A stretch of DNA of 16,476 bases from an uncultured Ruaniaceae bacterium (GCA_947251855.1 CAMXUZ010000077.1:1-16476), one strand, 5' to 3'; positions 1-7,620 are shown, numbered from the stretch's first letter. Made by a program: numbers and translations. The notes: a model not told the origin generated them from the letters alone.

Positions 1-70
1 CGCGCGCGGCGACGTAGCCGACGGCGATAATCGTGAGGACCGCTGCGAAGCCAGTGAGTACTCCGGACAC
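1..70 (-). CDS. AEC-family permease, N-terminal fragment (partial)
   Basis: This gene runs off the left edge; only about 23 codons are visible, reading leftward from a GTG at 70-68. The peptide begins MSGVLTGFAAVLTIIAVGYV and ends in AAR. It is a hydrophobic first membrane helix with a GY near its end, and resembles the N-terminus of auxin-efflux-carrier (AEC) family permeases from memory of that family. An AAGG ribosome-binding site (complement of 79-82) lies 8 bases before the GTG. It is divergent from the GH78 rhamnosidase, and the 524 bases between them could hold shared control sites. AEC members export or import small organic acids, but no substrate can be given here. The family call rests on a very short stretch. 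Confidence 0.55.
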   Translation of the reverse strand, partial: MSGVLTGFAAVLTIIAVGYVAAR

Positions 71-194
71 TTGATCGACCTTAGCGCTTCGTAACCGCGA
101 ACTGTAACGGTGGGCCTTGAATCTCGCACTGGAGATGCCGATCGAGGCTTTTGATTCACGTGCTTTGCTTCCTCCTGCGCCAGACGGAGACTCG

Positions 195-208
195 AAATAA
201 CGTTTCAG
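195..208. promoter_or_regulatory. Weak LacI-type operator-like site
   Basis: The bases AAATAACGTTTCAG have one good half (ACGTTTCA) of the LacI-family palindrome TTGAAACGTTTCAA and match 9 of 14 positions. The direct repeats AGACTCGA overlap it on the left (188-195) and the right (207-214). It lies about 125 bases upstream of the divergent permease start, so it could serve that gene. This is an inference from similarity to the stronger site at 414-427. Confidence 0.3.
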
Positions 209-237
209 ACTCGAGAAAGTTGTGCTGCGGCAAAAAC

Positions 238-262
238 GGGACTCGTCGAAATTTTCGGTCCC
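238..262. repeat. Bulged inverted repeat
   Basis: Outer arms GGGAC (238-242) and GTCCC (258-262) enclose inner arms CGAAA (247-251) and TTTCG (253-257) around a single T. There are four unpaired bases on the left side only. The DNA symmetry of CGAAATTTTCG could be a protein-binding site. There is no T-tract, so a terminator role is unlikely. Confidence 0.4.
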
Positions 263-326
263 GCGTCACCCTTATTGCTGCCAGACGCCTCGGTCGACAA
301 GCTTGGAGAACTGGCGTTTTTGCCGC

Positions 327-343
327 GAAAGTGCGGCACTTTC
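327..343. promoter_or_regulatory. 17-base perfect palindrome, candidate operator
   Basis: GAAAGTGCGGCACTTTC has two perfect 8-base arms around a single central G. It lies 70 bases upstream of the -35 hexamer of the GH78 promoter. Such length and symmetry fit a dimeric regulator site. It does not resemble the ACGT-centred operator at 414-427, so it would belong to a second regulator. No second copy was found in the window, and the regulator family is unknown. Confidence 0.5.
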
Positions 344-413
344 AGTCGGCGCCCTCCGTTCCTTGCTGCCTATATAAAACCGGAGGGCTGGGGAGTGAGG
401 ACCACTCGCGTAG

Positions 414-427
414 TTGACACGTTTCAA
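414..427. promoter_or_regulatory. LacI-family-type operator over the GH78 -35 box
   Basis: TTGACACGTTTCAA is self-complementary at 12 of 14 positions and matches the LacI-family pattern TTGAAACGTTTCAA at all but one position (C at position 5). The central CG is typical of LacI-family operators. A sister site with 12 of 14 matches lies at 4528-4541 in front of the second rhamnosidase. Binding here would block the -35 hexamer. A sugar-responsive LacI-type repressor is the likely binder; the regulator gene is not in the window. Confidence 0.6.
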
Positions 428-443
428 GTTTTTCTGCTGTACT
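414..443 (+). promoter_or_regulatory. Promoter of the GH78 rhamnosidase gene
   Basis: A perfect -35 TTGACA (414-419) is followed after 18 bases by TGTACT (438-443), which matches the -10 consensus at four of six positions. Transcription would begin near 450 and give a leader of about 145 nucleotides. The -35 box is the left half of the LacI-type palindrome, so repressor and polymerase would compete for it. Confidence 0.6.
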
Positions 444-444
444 A

Positions 445-557
445 GCCTTCGTTGGCGCCCGAGGGTGGCGCAGGGCAGCCGAAGGCAAGCGCGTAGTCAA
501 AAGCTTCCCAAGGATCGGCGTGCCAGCGAGGCCCGAGAACGCGGTCCTTCCCGTTCT
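445..557 (+). other. Structured 5' leader of the GH78 mRNA
   Basis: The presumed leader can fold into two hairpins. GCCTTCG (445-451) pairs with CGAAGGC (480-486), with an inner GCCC/GGGC helix (457-460 with 473-476). AGAACG (536-541) pairs with CGTTCT (552-557). The ribosome-binding site at 580-587 stays outside these helices. No known riboswitch is recognised; the structures may affect stability or simply reflect base composition. Confidence 0.35.
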
Positions 558-567
558 TGTTACGAAT

Positions 568-577
568 TCAACGTTGA
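568..577. repeat. 10-base palindrome next to the GH78 ribosome-binding site
   Basis: TCAACGTTGA is perfectly self-complementary and sits just upstream of the GAAGGAGA ribosome-binding site at 580-587. It matches only 7 of 14 positions of the LacI-type pattern. It is either a separate weak site or chance. Confidence 0.25.
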
Positions 578-594
578 TTGAAGGAGAGACATAG

Positions 595-3500
595 ATGTCA
601 GTACCCAAATCGGGGCGAAGTCGGGTCGGGCGGTGGCGTCGCGTTACTGCGCCCATGGCCACGATTGGCCTCGTTCTCGCAGGCTCCAGTGTCGCCACAG
701 TTGGTTATGCCGATACTGAGAAGACGGACTCCTCCGAGGCGATGCCTGGGGTCGAAGTTGTCGAGACTCGCGTGGATGGACGCGAGGGCGAGATCTTGGG
801 AACGGACAACCCACGACCGACCTTTAGTTGGCGGTTCGAGGCAGAGCCCGTGCCGAGCGACGGCTCGTGCCTCTTCGACGCGGAGGTCCCGTGCGCAGGG
901 GATGAGCAGTTGGCGTATCAAATTCGGGTTGCTGAGAATGAAACCCAGCTGGCTGCGGGAGCTTTCATCTGGGACTCCGGACGCGTGGAAGGAAGCGAGC
1001 AAACGGGGATCGCTTATGAAGGGCCTGAGTTCTCCTCCCGGGATACATATGCCTGGCAGGTGCGAGTGTGGGACGCACTCGAGCAGGCCTCGCCGTGGAG
1101 CGCACCGCAGTCGGTAGAACTCGGGCTTCTCAGCGAAGAGGATTGGGGCGATGCACAGTGGATCGAACACCATGAGCGCGAGGTTGATGACCCGTTGCCG
1201 ATGTTTGCTCGCAGCCTCGAGCTTGACAAGGACGTGGATGAGGCGCGGCTCTATGTCTCGGGTATTGGTCGATTCCACGCGACCATTAATGGCGAGCCCC
1301 TCAGCGAGGAGATCAACCCCGGCGGCGATTCCAACTACCAGCTCTCAAGCGAGTACCGGACCTACGACGTCACAGACGTCGTAGCGAAGGGTGAGAACAC
1401 TGTCGGGCTCGAAGTGGGGCACGGGCAGGCGTACGTTCGCCGGGACTTAACGAACCCGGACCCCTTCTACGACCGGGAAAAGCCCTATGCCTACTGGCAG
1501 AGCCACTTCGCGGCGGAAGGCGAACTCGCGAACGACGCTCAAGCGGGCACGACGTCGGTGACCCTCGACTCCGTGGATGGCCATCACGTTGGTGGGACCA
1601 TCAATATCGATACCGCCGATGGTGGCGAAAGGCTCGAATCCAGAGTCATCACGGGTATCGATAGCGAACAGAACGCTATCTCGTTTGACCCCGCACTCGA
1701 TTCGGATCACGAGGCGGGCAGCGAAGTGATCGGTTCGGGGAATCCCGATTCGGGAAGCGAGACCGAGTTTGATCGCGGCCCCGGTGGGATTGCTCTAACC
1801 CCACGGGTTATCGCGAAAATTGAAGTCACATACGCCGACGGCAGCACCGAAGAGGTCGTCACCGACCGCAGCTGGCGGGCGGCGAAGAGCCCACTGGTGT
1901 TCGATGCGTGGTACTCGGGCGCAGACTACGATGCTCGGAAATCCCAACCGGGATGGAACGAGCCGGGAGCCGACCTGACCGATTCCGCCCAGCGCCGCGA
2001 TGGCACTCCCACCGAGTGGATCGATGCAGGGATCGCACCCCCGCCGAACCTCGCAACGGAACTCGTTGCCCGGAACGGGGAGTACGTGACAGTACAAGAG
2101 ACGTTTGACGCGGTAGACGTAACCAACCCCGAGCCCGGCGTCTGGGTCTTCGACTTCGGCCAGAACTCTGCAGGGATCCCTGAGCTTCACCTGAAGGACG
2201 CGCTTGCTGAAGGCACGACTATTCGAATGACGCCAGGGGAGCACCTCAACGAAGACGGCACCGTCAACGAGGACTCACTCCGCAGTGGCGATCACGGTCA
2301 GCGCGGCTGGGACATTTTCGATAGTTACACCACCGCCGGGAAAGCCGGTGAACGGTGGATGTCGAAGTTCGGCTACAAGTCGGGTCAGTGGGTTCAGGTA
2401 GACGGGTTGCCCGAAGGGTACACACCTCCCAATGATCTCGTACGGATGCACCAGGTATCGGCGGACGTGAGCCACCCAGGCACGGTCGAGACCTCGAACG
2501 ATCGAATGAACCGGCTTGACCGGATGGCAAAGTATTCGGTGCTCTCCAACACTCAGTCCGTCCTGACCGATACCCCGGGCAGGGAGAAGGCGTCGTTTGA
2601 AGCGGACTACACGCAGCCGATGGGGTACATCCACCGGCACATCGACACTCGCGCCTACCTCTACACCACGATGCACCACATCGTGGAATCGCAATCGGTG
2701 GTCGAGGAGACTCTCGGGAACGTTCCGATTACGGCCCCGAACTTCTACCTGCCATACATTGACATGTTCGGCGACGAAATCAATTGGGGTAACGGCATCG
2801 TGCTCGTCCCCTGGTATCTGCACGAACTGTACGGCGACACCAGTCTCGCAGAAACCTATTGGGACGAGATGAACAACTATGTCGACTACATCAGGGAGCG
2901 GAAAGACGAAGGCCGCATCGTCGAGGCACCCCTGGCTGACTGGCTCGCATCTCAGGACACTGATGAAGCACTCGTGGGAACCTGGGGCTACTGGGTGACC
3001 ATCGATCGAATGGCCCAGCTCGCAGAACTCCTCGGTAAGGACGATGAGGCGGCAGAGTTCGAGGACCTCCGCGAGGAGATCCGGGACGCGTTCAACGAGC
3101 GCTTCTACGATGCAGAACTCGGCCGATACACGAGCGGCGGCCCGGAAGGAGCGACCCAGGCGGCCCAAGCGCTGGCGCTAGACACTGGCCTTGTGGAGGA
3201 AGAACACCGGGATGAGGTGCTTTCGGCGCTCATCGAGCTGCTGTATGAATATGGCCCACTCGAAGATGGTGTGGAGGCAGACGACGCCCCGCACTTCAGC
3301 GCGGGAACGATGGGGATGCAAGCCATCATTCGCACCCTGATCGAAGAACGTCGCGACGACGTTCTGTGGGACCTGCTGCAACAGGACACCCAGCCCAGTT
3401 ACGGCTACTTCCTACGTGAAACCGCGAACAGCCCTCACGGGCTCACGACGATGCCCGAGCACTGGGACGCGCCCCTCAGCGGTTCCAAGACCCATATGAT

Positions 3501-4377
3501 CCTCGGGCAAATCGACGAATGGTTCCATGCGGGAATCGCCGGGATACGGCAAGCGCCGGGCTCTCACGCCTACCGAGAAGTGATCATCGACCCTCGTATG
3601 ACAGGTGATCTCACTGAGGCACAAGGAAGCTACGATTCGCCCGCAGGCACGATCTCCTCGGCCTGGGAACGGACGGAAGACTCGCTCGCTCTGCAAGTAG
3701 AGATTCCCGTCAACACGACAGGAATCGTGCGCGTACCGACGAACATTGTGGACGGCGAAGTGTCGGCCTCACGTGGAGCGGAACCCTCCGACGTGGCAGA
3801 CGAGTATGCAGAATACCGCGTTTCCTCGGGCACGTGGACCTTTAACGTGGGGCAGAACGCGCTGCAAGCGGACGCTGGCGGCCCCTACGAAGTTGCGCTC
3901 GGCGATGAACTCCAGCTCGACGGGCGGGGGACCGGGGCAGGAAGAAGCGATGACCTCAGTTACGAGTGGGACATCTCGGAGTTCTCTGAGGGCACAACTA
4001 CGGGAGAGGCTCCGACCGTGAAGGCGACCGTGGAAGGCGAACACGAAGTTCACCTGCGCGTCATAGACGGAGAAGGCTTCATCTCCACGGCGACGAGCAA
4101 CGTCACCGTGACGGCCACCGGCGACGGGGGAGAGGATCCCGAGGAGCCGGACGACGGCGGCGGTGGAGACGACACAGAGGACCCTGCCGATCCTGACGGA
4201 ACGGATGAGGACGGAGCCGGAGGAGGAAGCTCTGACGAGGCCGACGATACGGGGAATCTGCCCGATACCGGAAGCAGCGGACGGGTGATCGCGGCTTTGG
4301 CTGCGATCGCTACCCTCCTCACTGCCGCCGGGGTCACGGTGTACGTGCGCCGAACACGCAACGCCTCCGCGACGTAG
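595..4377 (+). CDS. Cell-wall-anchored alpha-L-rhamnosidase (GH78 type)
   Basis: This 1260-residue enzyme is predicted to release L-rhamnose from glycans outside the cell. It starts at ATG 595 after a GAAGGAGA ribosome-binding site. The layout is: a signal peptide with an Arg-rich n-region, cut after about A39 (GYA/DT); an Fn3-like N domain (about 47-185); a rhamnosidase N-terminal domain (about 195-485) interrupted by an inserted beta-rich module (about 312-384); a beta-sandwich (about 490-620); the GH78 (alpha/alpha)6 barrel (about 630-985); a C-terminal beta domain; a PKD-like domain (about 1092-1175, with GGPYEVALGD and YEWD); an acidic Gly/Asp linker; LPDTG (1222-1226); a membrane helix; and the tail RRTRNASAT. 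The barrel carries DTPGREK (659-665) followed by FEADYTQ, where GH78 enzymes place the acid residue, and TTMPEHWD around E955, where they place the base. Sortase would fix it to the wall with the catalytic part outermost. The family call is firm; the natural substrate is unknown. Confidence 0.92.
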   Translation: MSVPKSGRSRVGRWRRVTAPMATIGLVLAGSSVATVGYADTEKTDSSEAMPGVEVVETRVDGREGEILGTDNPRPTFSWRFEAEPVPSDGSCLFDAEVPCAGDEQLAYQIRVAENETQLAAGAFIWDSGRVEGSEQTGIAYEGPEFSSRDTYAWQVRVWDALEQASPWSAPQSVELGLLSEEDWGDAQWIEHHEREVDDPLPMFARSLELDKDVDEARLYVSGIGRFHATINGEPLSEEINPGGDSNYQLSSEYRTYDVTDVVAKGENTVGLEVGHGQAYVRRDLTNPDPFYDREKPYAYWQSHFAAEGELANDAQAGTTSVTLDSVDGHHVGGTINIDTADGGERLESRVITGIDSEQNAISFDPALDSDHEAGSEVIGSGNPDSGSETEFDRGPGGIALTPRVIAKIEVTYADGSTEEVVTDRSWRAAKSPLVFDAWYSGADYDARKSQPGWNEPGADLTDSAQRRDGTPTEWIDAGIAPPPNLATELVARNGEYVTVQETFDAVDVTNPEPGVWVFDFGQNSAGIPELHLKDALAEGTTIRMTPGEHLNEDGTVNEDSLRSGDHGQRGWDIFDSYTTAGKAGERWMSKFGYKSGQWVQVDGLPEGYTPPNDLVRMHQVSADVSHPGTVETSNDRMNRLDRMAKYSVLSNTQSVLTDTPGREKASFEADYTQPMGYIHRHIDTRAYLYTTMHHIVESQSVVEETLGNVPITAPNFYLPYIDMFGDEINWGNGIVLVPWYLHELYGDTSLAETYWDEMNNYVDYIRERKDEGRIVEAPLADWLASQDTDEALVGTWGYWVTIDRMAQLAELLGKDDEAAEFEDLREEIRDAFNERFYDAELGRYTSGGPEGATQAAQALALDTGLVEEEHRDEVLSALIELLYEYGPLEDGVEADDAPHFSAGTMGMQAIIRTLIEERRDDVLWDLLQQDTQPSYGYFLRETANSPHGLTTMPEHWDAPLSGSKTHMILGQIDEWFHAGIAGIRQAPGSHAYREVIIDPRMTGDLTEAQGSYDSPAGTISSAWERTEDSLALQVEIPVNTTGIVRVPTNIVDGEVSASRGAEPSDVADEYAEYRVSSGTWTFNVGQNALQADAGGPYEVALGDELQLDGRGTGAGRSDDLSYEWDISEFSEGTTTGEAPTVKATVEGEHEVHLRVIDGEGFISTATSNVTVTATGDGGEDPEEPDDGGGGDDTEDPADPDGTDEDGAGGGSSDEADDTGNLPDTGSSGRVIAALAAIATLLTAAGVTVYVRRTRNASAT

Positions 4378-4386
4378 GCGTGTGCT

Positions 4387-4432
4387 GCAGGGCGGGAGGC
4401 TATTCGAAGAAGCGCTCTAGCCCCCGCCCTGC
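4387..4432 (+). terminator. Hairpin terminator after the GH78 gene
   Basis: The perfect 10-base arms GCAGGGCGGG (4387-4396) and CCCGCCCTGC (4423-4432) are followed inward by GGCT/AGCC (4398-4401 with 4419-4422) after one bulged A. The hairpin begins 9 bases after the stop codon and has no T-tract, as is common for GC-rich actinobacterial terminators. It separates the GH78 gene from the separately promoted GH106 gene. Confidence 0.65.
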
Positions 4433-4485
4433 CGCCAGGGTCGCCCAAGGTGAATCTCAATAGGCGACCAATACAGAGCCAACTT

Positions 4486-4515
4486 TTGACTAAGACCACA
4501 CATCGCTCGTAGTGT
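4486..4515 (+). promoter_or_regulatory. Promoter of the GH106 rhamnosidase gene
   Basis: TTGACT (4486-4491) is five of six to the -35 consensus. After 18 bases comes TAGTGT (4510-4515), which keeps the T, A and final T of a -10 box. Transcription would start near 4523, at the left flank of the operator at 4528-4541. The spacing is the same as in the GH78 promoter. The rest of the 216-base gap (4378-4593) holds the terminator, this promoter, the operator and the ribosome-binding site AAAGGGGA at 4583-4590. Confidence 0.5.
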
Positions 4516-4527
4516 GACGAGCAAGAA

Positions 4528-4541
4528 TTTAAACGATTCAA
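4528..4541. promoter_or_regulatory. LacI-family-type operator in front of the GH106 gene
   Basis: TTTAAACGATTCAA matches TTGAAACGTTTCAA at 12 of 14 positions, with the central ACG and the TTCAA half kept. It lies just downstream of the predicted transcription start, where a bound repressor would block initiation or clearance. With the 414-427 site it links both rhamnosidase genes to one presumed regulator. Confidence 0.55.
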
Positions 4542-4593
4542 ACAGCGCAGCGTCGGGCTGGACCACGGGTGCGCCAAGTATCAAAGGGGAGTA

Positions 4594-7500
4594 ATGGGCG
4601 AACAAGCAAACGTGTCGAGACGAGGATTCTTCGGCTTCGGGGCCGCCGCTATCGGAGCCGCGGTACTGGGGGGTGAAGTCCTCAAAGCGCCGGCAGCCTC
4701 AGCAGGAACTCTGCTACCACCGCTGAAAGGAGGAGAGGCCCCTTCGGGCCTGTCCTTTTTCAAGAATCCGGCCGACGCCGTCGCGCCGAAGTTCCGGTGG
4801 TGGTGGCCGAACGGCGAAGTAGAGATCGACGAAATCGTTCGGGAAGTCAACGAAATCGCGGACGCCGGTTTCAAAGGCGTGGAGATCGCCGATGTGCACC
4901 ACGGTTTGCCGGACGATAATCTCGATATAGAAAAATTCCCGTGGGGCGGAGAGCGCTGGAAGGCCGCAGTAGAGGCGGCACTCGAAGCGGGCGCGGAGCG
5001 CGGCGTCTCCATCGATATCACGCTTGGTCCCTCATGGCCCGCCTCAGTTCCGGGAGTGACGCCGCAGGACGAGGCAGCGATGGTCGAAATCGCCCATGGC
5101 ATCGCAGAGCTTGACGCTGGCGCGGCCTTCGACGATGCGCTCCCTCGGCCGGAGCTTGACGCAGCAGCCGGAGTCGAGAAGGAAACACTCATCGGGGTGC
5201 ACGCCGCGATCCTTACCGAAATCCCGGAGAAGGGCCCGCACAAACTGGATCAGGACAGCCTCGTCGATCTCACCGACTTGGTTGAGGACGAGCGCCTCTC
5301 ATGGGAGGCACCAGAGGATGGGGAAACGTGGGTGATCCTCGCCTACTGGCTCCGAGGGTCCGGGCTGCGCCCGGAAGGCGGCAAACACACGGACCCCTTG
5401 CCGTACGTCGTCGACCACTTCAGCCTCGTCGGCGCGAACGCCGTCATCGACTATTTCAACGCGAACGTCATTACGCCGCGCATGAAGGAACTGTTTCCAA
5501 AATCGGGGGGAGCGTTCTTCGAGGACTCCCTCGAGGTCGATACCGATGCAACGCTGTGGACCCACAACATCGAGAACGAGTTCCAGGAGCGGATGGGCTA
5601 CGAGCTGCGCGAGTACTTCCCCATCATCCTCCAGCACAACACGAAATACGCGTATGACTTCGTGGATTTCAAGAACGACCGGGTCCGCGACGATTTCAAC
5701 CAGGTGATGAGCGACCTGTACACGGAGAACCACCTGCTTCCGATCAAGGAATGGGCCCACTCGTTGGACATGAAGTACCGCGTGCAGGCCTACGGTCTTG
5801 AGCAGGACTCGGTTGAACAGGCGGGTATCCTCGATATCCCCGAGACCGAGTCGCTCGGGGCGAAGAATCCCGACGACTATCGCGTCATCGCGAGTGGCCG
5901 GGACATGGGAGGGAAGAAGATCCTCTCGAGTGAAACTGGGGCCGTTTTCGGGCAGGGATACAATTCCACGTGGACCGGCTCGTCGCACCACGACATGCTG
6001 CACATCATCGGCGCGACCTTTGCCGGCGGCGTGAACCAAACAGTCATGCACGGCTACCCCTACCGCACCGCGCCTGGTGCGAAATGGCCCGGGTTCGCGC
6101 CGTTCAGCCCGTACTACGACGACTCCATCGGCTACTCCGAGGCCTGGGGTGCGCGGACGCCTAGCTGGAAGCACATCAACGATGTGTCGGGTTTCCTCTC
6201 CCGGACCCAGGCGGTGCTCCAACACGGAAGCCCGGAATACGATGTCGCGTTCCTCCGGCAGAAGGGGTGGACGCACACGGGGATCGGAGCGCCTTGGGCG
6301 ACCCGCGAGGGGGTCCCCACCGGTTGGACGCACGGGTTCCTCGCTCCCTCCTCGCTGAAACAGGAACGGGCGATCGTCAAGAACGGCCGTTTCGCTCCCG
6401 AAGCGGGAAACTACAAGGCGATCATCGTGGACATCGACCGCTTCCGGGGTCGGGAGGCAACGCTCGACCCGGACACGGCGGCGAAGCTCGTGGAGTACGC
6501 GAAGGCCGGTCTGCCGGTTGTTCTTCACGGGGACTGGTCGAACCCGGAATCGACCGGGCTGCGCGATGAGGAAACCGATGCCGCAGTGGCGGACCTCGTC
6601 CAAGAGTTGAAGGGTTTCGACAACGTGAAACCCGCCCTGGAGGATGACGACATTCCCGTCGCGCTGGCCAACCTCGGAATCCAACCAGCGGTGTCCTACC
6701 CGCACTCGAACCTCAAACACGTCCGCCGGATCGAGGGGAACGAAGAATTCTTCTACTTCGTCAACGTGCGCCACGGTGAGAAGGACGTACTTGAACTCAT
6801 CAACGACGACGTCACGATAACCACCCTCTCCGACTCGTCAGTTCCCTATGAACTCAACGCGTGGACGGGTGAAGTGAGCCCGATCGCCCGGTTCACCCGG
6901 GACGGCAAGAACGTCCGTCTGCGCGTGCGGCTCAACCCTGCGCAGTCGACGATCATCGTACTCGCCCCGCGCGACTGGGAAGGCGGGCAGTTCCCCTCCA
7001 CCCACGTGACCGCGACCGACGCCGACCGGGTGGCCTTCGATGACGGGAAACTGTACGTCGAAGCGTTCGCCAGCGGTGAAGTCGACGCAACCCTCGCCGA
7101 CGGCCGGGTGAAGACGGCACGCATCCCCTCGCTGCCTGAGGCTCAGGAGTTGACCAGTTGGAAGCTTTCGGTTGAGGACTGGCGTCCGGGTGATAGCGAC
7201 ACCGAAACTGACGTGAGCTACTCCGAGCACACCCTGGATTCGCTGGTCCCGTGGACAGAGATCGACGGACTTGAGGACGTCTCCGGCATCGGCGACTACT
7301 CCACCGTGTTCGAACTCGACCACGACTGGGCCCCTGGGCTCAACACCATTCTGTTGCGCCTCGGCCAGGTGAGCGACACGTTCCATGTCTGGGTGAACAG
7401 CCAGCGGGTAGCGGCGGTGGACATGCTCTCCGACGAGATCGACATCAGCGACTACGTACGGCCCGGGCGAAACACGCTCCGGGTTGAAGTGACGACAACG

Positions 7501-7617
7501 CTTCTCAACCGGCTCCGGCGATCGAACCCGGACGTGTACGAGAAGGCGAACCGTGCGGAATACGGACTGCTCGGCCCCGTGCAGATCGTCCCCGTCGGCC
7601 GCGCCCGGATCGCCTGA
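4594..7617 (+). CDS. Tat-exported alpha-L-rhamnosidase (GH106 type)
   Basis: This 1007-residue protein is predicted to remove alpha-L-rhamnose from extracellular glycans. It starts at ATG 4594 behind AAAGGGGA. A twin-arginine signal (SRRGFFGFGA, R9-R10) leads to a cut near ASA/GT at residue 37, so it probably folds in the cytoplasm before export. The N-terminal barrel shows the GH106 signature FKNPADAVAPKFRWWWPNGE and, further on, LGPSWPASVPGVTP. DSLEVDTDATLWT (E314) and SSETGAVFGQGY (E447) are the best candidates for the two catalytic glutamates. Their spacing of 133 is close to that I recall for the Bacteroides GH106 enzyme BT0986. The C-terminus is a jelly-roll (about 890-1000: YSTVFEL, VWVNSQRVAAVD, GRNTLRVEV, YGLLGPV). 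No sortase signal or transmembrane tail is present. It has its own promoter and operator and is coupled to the next gene. Family confident; linkage specificity unknown. Confidence 0.88.
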   Translation: MGEQANVSRRGFFGFGAAAIGAAVLGGEVLKAPAASAGTLLPPLKGGEAPSGLSFFKNPADAVAPKFRWWWPNGEVEIDEIVREVNEIADAGFKGVEIADVHHGLPDDNLDIEKFPWGGERWKAAVEAALEAGAERGVSIDITLGPSWPASVPGVTPQDEAAMVEIAHGIAELDAGAAFDDALPRPELDAAAGVEKETLIGVHAAILTEIPEKGPHKLDQDSLVDLTDLVEDERLSWEAPEDGETWVILAYWLRGSGLRPEGGKHTDPLPYVVDHFSLVGANAVIDYFNANVITPRMKELFPKSGGAFFEDSLEVDTDATLWTHNIENEFQERMGYELREYFPIILQHNTKYAYDFVDFKNDRVRDDFNQVMSDLYTENHLLPIKEWAHSLDMKYRVQAYGLEQDSVEQAGILDIPETESLGAKNPDDYRVIASGRDMGGKKILSSETGAVFGQGYNSTWTGSSHHDMLHIIGATFAGGVNQTVMHGYPYRTAPGAKWPGFAPFSPYYDDSIGYSEAWGARTPSWKHINDVSGFLSRTQAVLQHGSPEYDVAFLRQKGWTHTGIGAPWATREGVPTGWTHGFLAPSSLKQERAIVKNGRFAPEAGNYKAIIVDIDRFRGREATLDPDTAAKLVEYAKAGLPVVLHGDWSNPESTGLRDEETDAAVADLVQELKGFDNVKPALEDDDIPVALANLGIQPAVSYPHSNLKHVRRIEGNEEFFYFVNVRHGEKDVLELINDDVTITTLSDSSVPYELNAWTGEVSPIARFTRDGKNVRLRVRLNPAQSTIIVLAPRDWEGGQFPSTHVTATDADRVAFDDGKLYVEAFASGEVDATLADGRVKTARIPSLPEAQELTSWKLSVEDWRPGDSDTETDVSYSEHTLDSLVPWTEIDGLEDVSGIGDYSTVFELDHDWAPGLNTILLRLGQVSDTFHVWVNSQRVAAVDMLSDEIDISDYVRPGRNTLRVEVTTTLLNRLRRSNPDVYEKANRAEYGLLGPVQIVPVGRARIA

Positions 7618-7620
7618 CCC

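Larger units (their letters stand above)
71..594. promoter_or_regulatory. Divergent intergenic control region
   Basis: No convincing gene lies here; short open frames lack ribosome-binding sites and recognisable protein character. The stretch is less GC-rich than the genes and dense in symmetrical elements. These are a direct repeat AGACTCGA (188-195 and 207-214) flanking an operator-like half-site; a bulged inverted repeat at 238-262; a 17-base palindrome at 327-343; an 8-bp inverted repeat (351-358 with 381-388) enclosing TATATAAAA; a TTGACA promoter overlapped by a LacI-type palindrome at 414-427; and a structured leader after about 445. This suggests control by more than one regulator for the divergent permease and GH78 genes. 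Confidence 0.7.

Noticed and set aside
371..379. TATATAAAA as the main -10 box of the GH78 gene
   Set aside because: No -35-like hexamer lies 16-19 bases upstream (the sequence there is GC-rich), whereas TTGACA with an 18-base spacer is found downstream.
151..417. Short open frames in the first intergenic region
   Set aside because: They lack ribosome-binding sites, have odd composition and cover the palindromes and promoter region; they are better explained as non-coding.
4130..4250. Gly/Asp-rich repeats before LPDTG (and likewise 8650-8765 before LPLTG) as a mobile or satellite repeat
   Set aside because: They are ordinary wall-spanning linkers of sortase-anchored proteins, not exact DNA repeats.
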